Positions 57,137 through 64,000 of a stretch of 64,000 bases of DNA are shown here, in pieces; the stretch's first letter is position 1, and each line of letters starts with the position of its first letter. Location: contig JAPTJF010000082.1 of the NCBI GenBank assembly GCA_029339195.1, forward strand, positions 1-64,000, written 5' to 3'. This DNA is from Micractinium sp. NFX-FRZ (Eukaryota > Chlorophyta > Trebouxiophyceae > Chlorellales > Chlorellaceae). The notes beneath the pieces were generated by a model. The model saw only the letters and a list, made by a program, of their open reading frames with translations. It had not been told where the DNA came from and did no database searches. Made by a program: the position numbers and the translations under genes.

Positions 57137-59227
57137 ATGCGCACCGCCCTCTGCCTTGCGGCCCTGGCCGCCCTCCTTGCGGTCGCTGCCGCCGGACCGA
57201 GTGAGCATGCAGTGCTAGCAAACCCGGTGCCACCTCACTGCAGCCTGCCCCTGGCTCACTTGCTGTAGCGTGTGCTTCTGAGTGCCGGCCAGGTCCTTTG
57301 ACGGAAGGGCAGGTTGTCATGGTTTCGTCTCATGTCCCGCCCGCGCGCCGGCCCCCTTGCGGCCCCCCGCCGCCAGTGCCGCCCACCCTCTTGCAACCCA
57401 AGCCCCATCCACACCCTCTCCATGCGCTCCCTACTGTGCTTGCTCCCTACTGGCCGCAGTCAATTTGGTGCCTGGATGCCACGGCACGGACACCGTTAAG
57501 AACTGTGAGCGGGGGGTGGGGGTGGGGCGCTGACTCCGGAGAGACCATCCACTCCGGTACACCTGTCGCTTGTGCGGCGGGCCCCATGTGCTTGCGGCAC
57601 ACCTTGATGGGCGGCCTGCCCCTTTGCAGTGCGCATGCGAGCTCCCGCACTTGTTGTGGCCTCCGCAAGATGGGGGCAGGCCCCCAGCACTGCCCTCACA
57701 CCCGCGTCTGCGGCGCGCACCCCGCTTGTGTACCCTCTGCTCACCGCACACCCCTTTTTCTCCAGTACCGCCTCACTTCCTCCCCCTTCCCTCCAACCTG
57801 GGCTGCCTGCAGACCCCATCAAGGGCCCAGACTTCCAAGACCGTACGAAGCGGAACTTTGTGAGTACGAAACTGGCTAGCCAGGCTGCAGGGCAGTAGCA
57901 GCTTGGGCCAGTGGGCGGCACGCAGCTGCCCACCCCTGCTGGGCCCCAAGCACAACACACATCCAGTGTTGCCTTGCAGCACCTGAGCACCAGAATCCGC
58001 CCCCCTTGCCACGCCCCCTCCCAAACGCTTCCTTTGGGAAGGCCCACATCTGGTGCACACACACACACACGCATCTCTGACCTGCCCTGCTCTTCCCTCC
58101 CCCTCCCCCGGCCCCCTCCCTGCTCCCCCACCTATCCAGGTGAACCTTGCATACATCCAGGCACGCAAGCGGGGCCGGGACGTGGCCGCCTCGATGCTGC
58201 CCCCCAGCTGCACCTACATTGGTCACGTGCCTGTCCGCGCGGTGAGGGCCCCCACAACACATGCTCTTTCGTATGCACTCCTGTGCACGGGCTGCAGGGG
58301 TAGCAGCTGCACAGGGGTGTGTGGCCACACACCCGGACCAGATGCGCAGCCCGCCAACACGCTCACCCTGCACAGAATGCAACTAGCCACGTTGACGCCC
58401 CTCCCTGCCCCCCCGCACCCCCTTCCTGTGGCTGTAGTGCTACAACTCTGTCCTCCCCGGCCGGCTAGGCCCCCCTCAGGTATGCTGCAGTGCGTGCGTG
58501 TGCCAGTGCCTGCAGCACCAGCAGGCGTGGGAGCGTGGGAGCGTCCTGCCGCCGGCGCCGCCGCCGGCGCCTCCTCTTCCGGCTGCGCCCCTCCCTCCAC
58601 ACTCACAGAGGCACTGATGCCGCCCTGAGCTGGCCCCTCCTTGCCACCTCCCACCCTCTTTCATGCGTGCAGATCGGCGGCCAGTACGGCTTCCACTTCC
58701 ACGCCCGCTTTAACTGCGGTGCTGCGGGCCGTGTGGCGGTGCCTTGCCGGGGCCGCCTGAACACCCAGGTGAGCGACCCGCCTTGCGCCACGCTTCTGTT
58801 GGCTGAATTGTCTGATTGATGCACTGGTAACCGATTGCCGCTGCTCTCATGCCGTGCTGCTCTTGGCCCCCGCCCAACCCCCAAAAAACAGTGCCTCCCT
58901 TGCGAGTGTGTCTGGCCAGCGGCCTGCGCTTTGTCCACCTGTACTGGCGGCACAGCAGGACCCCCGCCACAGCAGCTGCAGTCAGGGGGTGCACCAGAGG
59001 TGGTGCCCTGCCACCTCAGGCCCCCCACCCGGCACCATCGCCTCGCCCGCCTGCCGGCTCTCAACCCTCCAGCCGCCCTGCCCCACGCCGCACCCGCCCC
59101 CACTGCGCCCCTCTCTGCCGTCTCGACATCCCCTGTGCAGCGCGAGAACCGCCCCCTGGCTGTGCCCGGCCGCCCTGGCGTCCCCGACTTCTGGGAGCCG
59201 CCCACCGTGGTGTGCGCCATGCCCTAG
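57137..59227 (+). CDS. secreted six-cysteine protein of unknown function (paralogue B)
   Basis: Seven exons (57137-57200, 57460-57504, 57813-57859, 58140-58241, 58438-58479, 58673-58768, 59141-59227) encode 160 residues. The signal peptide (MRTALCLAALAALLAVAAAG) is nearly identical to that of the protein at 459-2254. The first five exons have exactly the same lengths as in A. Shared features are PGCH, VKN, IKG, KRNF, AYIQARKRG, SCTYIGHVP, CYNSV, IGGQYGF, the six cysteines and RPLAVPGRPG. B ends VVCAMP, two residues longer than A, and has one extra residue before the fifth cysteine. The family is unrecognised; a secreted role is inferred from the signal peptide. TGTAA is at 59788-59792. Confidence 0.87.
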
Positions 59228-60741
59228 GCGCACCCCCAGAGCGCGCCTGGGCTCTGCCCTGGTCCGACTGCCATTGCACCGACTCTCGGGCGCAGAACTG
59301 ATGTCAACACACTGAAATTGCACACAGAGACCCATATTACCCACCCCCGAATGCCTCTGAAATTCTCCCGAGTCCCTCGCCCCCTCCGGGGTCCCGCCCA
59401 CACTGTGGGCCCCTTTGTACTGAAGCCGTTCTGGCAGGCAGGCAGTCTGGCAGTCTGGCAGCCAGTACGGCAGCCTGCCTGCCTGCCTGCCTCCCCCAAC
59501 CCCCATGACCTTTCACACCCTCCCCTCCGATCAACACTTTGGACCCCTGGCAGTGTGTCGGCATATGCCGCTCTGACCGTTCCACGTCCCCTGCGTGCCT
59601 GCCCCAGCTCCCCGACCCAGTAACCTCACCTTACTAGTCCCCCTTCCTCCCTCCTCCACCCCCCACCCCCCGGGCAGCCCTTTGGCCCGCTCGTGACCCT
59701 GCCTCCCTATCCCCATGTGGCGCTGCATGCCTGCTGTGGCTGTGTTGGCCGCAAGAAATGCTGCACATGTGCCGCGGTGACCTGCACTGTAATGACCTCG
59801 CTGCGCTCACGTAGTAGCGGCGAGGCAACACGGGAGGTGGGACATGGTACATTGGAAGAGACTGGCCAGACCACAACAGAGCTAGGACTAGCGCACGCAC
59901 TCGCGCTCGCATGCGAGCTTTGCTCATCAGGCCAGCCCTCTCCTTGCTGCTTGGTGGGCAGGCGGTGAGAATGTTGTTGTGCGGGGGTTATACATAAGGC
60001 AAGTTTGAGTTACGCTCTTTAACTCACATGCGTTGTTCTGCACATGCCCTTGTTGCATGGACCAGGATTGCCTGCACTGGTGCGGCAGCCCTGGGCAGCT
60101 GGCGCCTTCAGCCCGCCTCCGCTTGGCGTGTGCCCCCCCCCCCCCATGTTGCAACACGGGTGGGCAGAGGGGAGGCACCTCATATGAGGTTCCATCTACT
60201 ATTGCCGTACCTGTGCGTGGCTATAGTTCAGTGATGCATGGGGTTCCTGCGTTCCGTGCTGGCCAACGCCAACCTATGCAGGCGGGCGAGAGCAGCCAAT
60301 CGTCTCATTTGGGGCGCGTTCTGCCACCTTGAATGCTCCAGACCCATGTGTCAAGGGTTCACACAGGAGCTGCATGCAATCTGACCACACTGCGCAATGG
60401 GGCCGCTTTGCGATCAACACCCTCCACCACCCTCCGCCTCGCCGGCGCCACGCTGGGCCGCGCTGGGGTAGAGCCTGCCGCTGCTGCCTCTCCCTCTGAC
60501 GCTTGGGGCTCCTTCCCCGCTTCGACCTCCACACCCGAGCTTCAATCTGCGGCCCACCAAGCCCTGTGCTGCGGGAAACAGGCCGACAGCGCCGCGCCGG
60601 CGAAGCGCGGCGCGCAACGTTTCGACGTGCTCGTGCCGGGCCGCAGATGGATCTGTAGCGGCAATAGCCAGCAGAAGCGCGGAAGAGAGAGCGGCACAGC
60701 ACCCAGCAGGGCTCTTCTGACCAGAGGGCGCCTGCACGAAA
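59228..60741. other. intergenic between protein B and cullin-3
   Basis: It contains the protein B 3' untranslated region with TGTAA at 59788-59792, then about 950 bp up to the cullin-3 start. I see no supported exon, RNA gene or repeat. Confidence 0.5.
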
Positions 60742-63635
60742 ATGGCCGGCAAGCCGAAGAAGGTAGGGGTAGCCATGCATTCTAGACGCTCACAGGCAAG
60801 CGCTCGAAGCGGGGAAAGCGCGGGTAGCAGCACACAAGTCTGATCTCCGAGCCCCAGTCCTTCTCGGTGCCCCGCAGTTCAAGATAGAACCCTTCAAGCA
60901 CCCGCTGAAGTTGGATCCCAACTATGCGGGTGAGCGTCGCGGGGGAGGGCAGTGGGGCCCCTGCCGGGCAGCGGCAGCGGCGCCGCAAGTGGCGGGACAC
61001 GCTGCCCGCTGCTATGGCCGCCGCCGCAGCTGGCTCCCTCCCAGGCGCTGGAGATTGCGCATCGTGTCCATCGGTTTCTGCCAGCGATGCAGCAGCAGCT
61101 CGACCAGCCGCTGGCTTGCAGCCGTCGGCAGATGCTGCACTTGCTGCCCTGCTCTTGCATTTGCGCCGCCCCAGCCTGTGCGGCCTCCTCACTTTGTGGG
61201 TGCAGAGAACACGTGGCAGCTGCTGGAGAGCGCGATCCACGAGATCAACAGCCACAATGCCAGCGGGCTGAGCTTTGAGGAGCTGTACAGGTGAACAGGG
61301 GGCCAGCAAGCTGGACGGAGTGGCTGTAGCATGTGCAGCAGGTGGGGACGCGTGCGGCACATTGGGCGGGGGTGGTGGTGGCCGTGGCTGCTGGCCTTCG
61401 TTTGGGTCACGAGGGCATGGCAGCAGCGCTCCACCAACCTGCCCAGGAGCTCTGCACTGCTGGCTAGCCTCGACGAATGAGCCTCTTGCCTCTGGCGCTC
61501 TGCCTGCCGGCCCCACCCCGCCCTGCCAGCAAGCTGTCCGCCCGTTGCCCGGCGCGACCAGCACGCTGTGCGAGGCTTGGCAAGGAGCCCTGCGCCCCTA
61601 ATGCTGCCCATGCCCGACCTGCGTTGCCGTTTTGCTGCACACGTGCTGCCCTGCATGCCGCTGCCTGAGGGCAACGGCTGTCGTGCCCCGCCGATGCAGC
61701 ACGCCCTTTGGCCGTGGCACACCATTGCCGCCGCCCACCTAGCCCAAGCGGCTGTGCCGCGCTGTGCTGCTGTGCACCCAGTTTCGGACACGCAGGCCAG
61801 CACCACGCCAACCGGGGGTGCTGACTGGAAGCTCTTTCCCGCCTCCCGCAGGAATGCGTACAACATGGTGGTCAACAAGTACGGGGAGCGGTTGTACCGC
61901 GGGCTGGTGGAGACGGAGACTGCCAACCTGCGCAAGGTGGGTGCGCGCCAAGATGGGCAGACAGGGGGTGGCAAGCAAGTGTGGGTGGCTGGGGCGGCAC
62001 CGCAGTGCGGTGCACACCTGCCGGCAGGCTCGCGTGCTGCAGGAGGCAATTGCTGCTTTCGGCGGCATGCAGATGCCCAAGCAGATGCAAGTCGTCCGAC
62101 GCTGAGCTGCTGCCACCGTGCTCTTAGTGTAGGCACCCTGCCCACGCCGCCTAGAGCCGCAACTTCCGCGGCGTGTGTGCACATCCCACACCTGCATCCC
62201 TCTGCCCCATGCTGCTCCTCCTTCACCCGTCCGCCCACCCAACCACCTACCCGCACCCCCCCACAGGTTGCCGCGCGCATCGAGGCCGCCCAGGGCGACG
62301 GCTTCCTGCGCGCGCTCAAGGGGGAGTGGGAGAACCACAACAAGTCGGTGCAGATGATCCGCGACATCCTCATGTACATGGACCGCATCTACGTCAAGCA
62401 GCAGGTGTGTGTGTGGGGTGGTGGTGGTGGTGGTGTGTGTGTTGGGGGGGGGGGGGGGCACTGGAATAACCTGAACTGTTTAGGGCCGGCAATGGCTGGC
62501 AACGGGCGGTGGTGAATCTCGTGTGCATGATCCGCGTTGACGTCGAGCAAGTGGACAGCGGGGTAGGTGCTTCATCCAGGCGCATGCACGCATGTATGCC
62601 TGAGCAGGGGGTGGTCTACGGGCCGGGGAGGACGGGAGTGCGGAAGAAGTGGGTGGTGGGTGCTGCATCATGCTCTGTGACTGCGCATGCGGCTCGCTGC
62701 GTTCCTCAAGGGTTGCACCCAGGCGGGGGATGTGTGGGATGATTTGTGAGTAGGTGGTTACTTGGGTGTTCTTCCCAGTGCACACGTCACGCAAACTTCG
62801 CCCTCGTATCCAACATCCCTTCCCCTTGCCTTCCTCGAGCACATGTCATGCAAGCATTGCCCTCCCCAGAACCATCCCTCACTCGCCTTCCCCGCCCCCC
62901 TCCTCCCCGCCCGCCCCGCAGAACAAGGCCACGGTCCACCAGCTGGGTCTGGACCTGTGGCGCGACGTGGTGGTCCGCAACAAGCGCATCCGCGAGCGCC
63001 TGCTGGGCATGCTGCTGGACATGGTGCAGGTGAGGCGGCACAGCCTTGCGCTGCTTGCAGGTCCATGCTCTAGCAGGACTTGCACCGCCAGAAAGAGCGC
63101 CAGGGACCCAAGGGGGGACACACTCGTGTGTTCTGCTGTCCCTTCACCACACTGCGCCTCCCGCCCCCGTCTTTCCCTGCCTGCCTGCCCCTCCTCCCTG
63201 CCTGCAGAAAGAGCGGCAGGGCGACATTGTGGACAAGGGGCTGTTCCGGTCGATGACGCAGATGCTGGTGGACCTGGGGCAGCCGGGTGAGGGGGCTGCT
63301 GAGGTGGCAGAGGTGCAAGGCAGCCGGGTGTGGGGGCTGCTGAGGTGGCAGAGGTGCACGGCAGCCGGGTGAGGGGGCTGCTGAGGTGGCAGAGGTGCAA
63401 GGCAGCCGGGTGAGGGGCTTGAGGGGGCAGAGGTGCAAGGCACCAGGAGAGGATGGGGGCTGCGTTGGGAGGATGCAAGCTGACAGGCTGCAGGGGCGGG
63501 GCGGGTGAAGCTTGCAACATGACTCGACATGCACTGCCCTGACCATGCACCCGCCTGCCTGGCCGCCCCGCAGTGTACTGCGAGGACTTTGAGTCGCCCT
63601 TCCTGGAGCGCACTTCCGACTTCTACCGGGCAGAG
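60742..63635 (+). CDS. CUL3: cullin-3, 5' part, continues past the right edge
   Basis: Eight exons are visible (60742-60762, 60878-60929, 61206-61290, 61852-61936, 62267-62404, 62922-63029, 63208-63286, 63574-63635), giving 210 residues of a protein usually about 730-770 long. Cullin-3 is the scaffold of BTB-type CRL3 ubiquitin ligases. The N-terminal cullin repeats that bind BTB adaptors are clear: INSHNASGLSFEELYRNAYN, KYGERLYRGL, MIRDILMYMDRIYV, GLFRSMTQMLVDLG and VYCEDFESPFLERTSDFY, each matching plant and animal CUL3. The C-terminal RBX1-binding and neddylation parts lie outside the window. The exon 7 donor sits inside a 41-bp tandem repeat. Confidence 0.94.
63279..63420 (+). repeat. 41-bp tandem repeat carrying the cullin-3 exon 7 donor
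   Basis: The exon 7 end and donor (GGCAGCCGG followed by GTGAGGG at 63279) recur every 41 bp, at about 63320, 63361 and 63402, with few changes. One copy has GTGTGG instead of GTGAGG. The result is four near-identical donor sites in a row, only the first fixed by coding homology. Confidence 0.9.
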
Positions 63636-64000
63636 GTGGGCGGGTGCAGGGCGTGCAGGCGGGGGCTGCCGTGCGGGAGGCTGGTGCGGAGGCTGCGTGG
63701 TGTTGGGATGCCTGCCCTCGTGGGGAGAGGATGTGCCGGCCTGCTTGAAGCAAGCCGGCCACCTGACAACCTGGCTGCGCGCCCGCTCGTCGGCCAGCCT
63801 GCCAGCTTCCCTGCATGTACCCATCAGGCCCGCCTCGCTGCCTCCCTTCTGCCCCGCTCTTCTGCCACCCGCGCCCTCCATCCTCCCCTCACCCCTGTTG
63901 CCATCTCCTCGTGCAACCGACCAGCCTGCCTGGCGCACTGTGCCCTGACTGCACTCTGACACGACTGCACTACTTGTGTTTATAACTCCTCAGACCGCCG

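Noticed and set aside
1..64000. tRNA, rRNA, CRISPR, transposons or insertion sequences
   Set aside because: I looked for conserved tRNA arms, terminal repeats, transposase motifs and regular spacer arrays and saw none I could defend; a dedicated search could still find a tRNA or a short nonautonomous element.

Overview
This 64 kb window is nuclear DNA of a GC-rich green alga. Small exons carry GT-AG introns of roughly 40-600 bp, several genes are plastid-targeted, and TGTAA, the chlorophyte polyadenylation signal, lies just past many stop codons. Gene content and style suggest a trebouxiophyte (Chlorella-like) rather than a land plant; the exact species is inference. I found no bacterial, organellar, viral, tRNA, rRNA or CRISPR content. 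Seventeen protein-coding genes were rebuilt exon by exon with consistent reading phase. The exceptions are the glycosyltransferase gene, which has two frameshifts, and the last gene, which runs off the right edge.

Layout, left to right: secreted six-cysteine protein A (-, 0.5-2.3 kb); plastid ClpR2 (-, 3.6-6.9); plastid initiation factor IF-2 (+, 7.4-15.5); papain-type protease with a C-terminal PAN/Apple-like domain (-, 16.6-19.7); exostosin-type GT64 glycosyltransferase (+, 21.2-24.3); two tandem multi-pass membrane proteins (+, 24.8-29.1); RIK/KHDC4-like KH protein (-, 29.7-34.0) head to head with CPSF30 (+, 34.2-36.1); LPA1/REP27 photosystem II assembly factor (-, 36.6-39.2); CCDC177-like coiled-coil protein (+, 40.0-43.8); RING protein (-, 44.5-47.4) head to head with a ketopantoate-reductase-like protein (+, 47.6-49.1); DGAT2 acyltransferase (+, 50.1-54.2); a third, distantly related membrane protein (+, 55.1-56.4); secreted protein B, a paralogue of A (+, 57.1-59.2); and the 5' part of cullin-3 (+, 60.7 to the edge).

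Themes: plastid protein homeostasis and translation (ClpR2, IF-2, LPA1/REP27), pre-mRNA processing (KH protein and CPSF30 from one divergent promoter region), ubiquitin ligation (RING, cullin-3) and lipid synthesis (DGAT2). Two lineage-specific families have no function I recognise: the secreted A/B pair and the three membrane proteins.

The most unusual signal is structural. In at least six genes, short pieces of an exon edge together with its splice site are repeated inside the adjacent intron, usually 40-350 bp away. In two IF-2 introns both ends are duplicated, so an inner donor/acceptor pair is nested inside the outer one. The GT64 locus adds a detached copy of an internal exon about 2 kb upstream.
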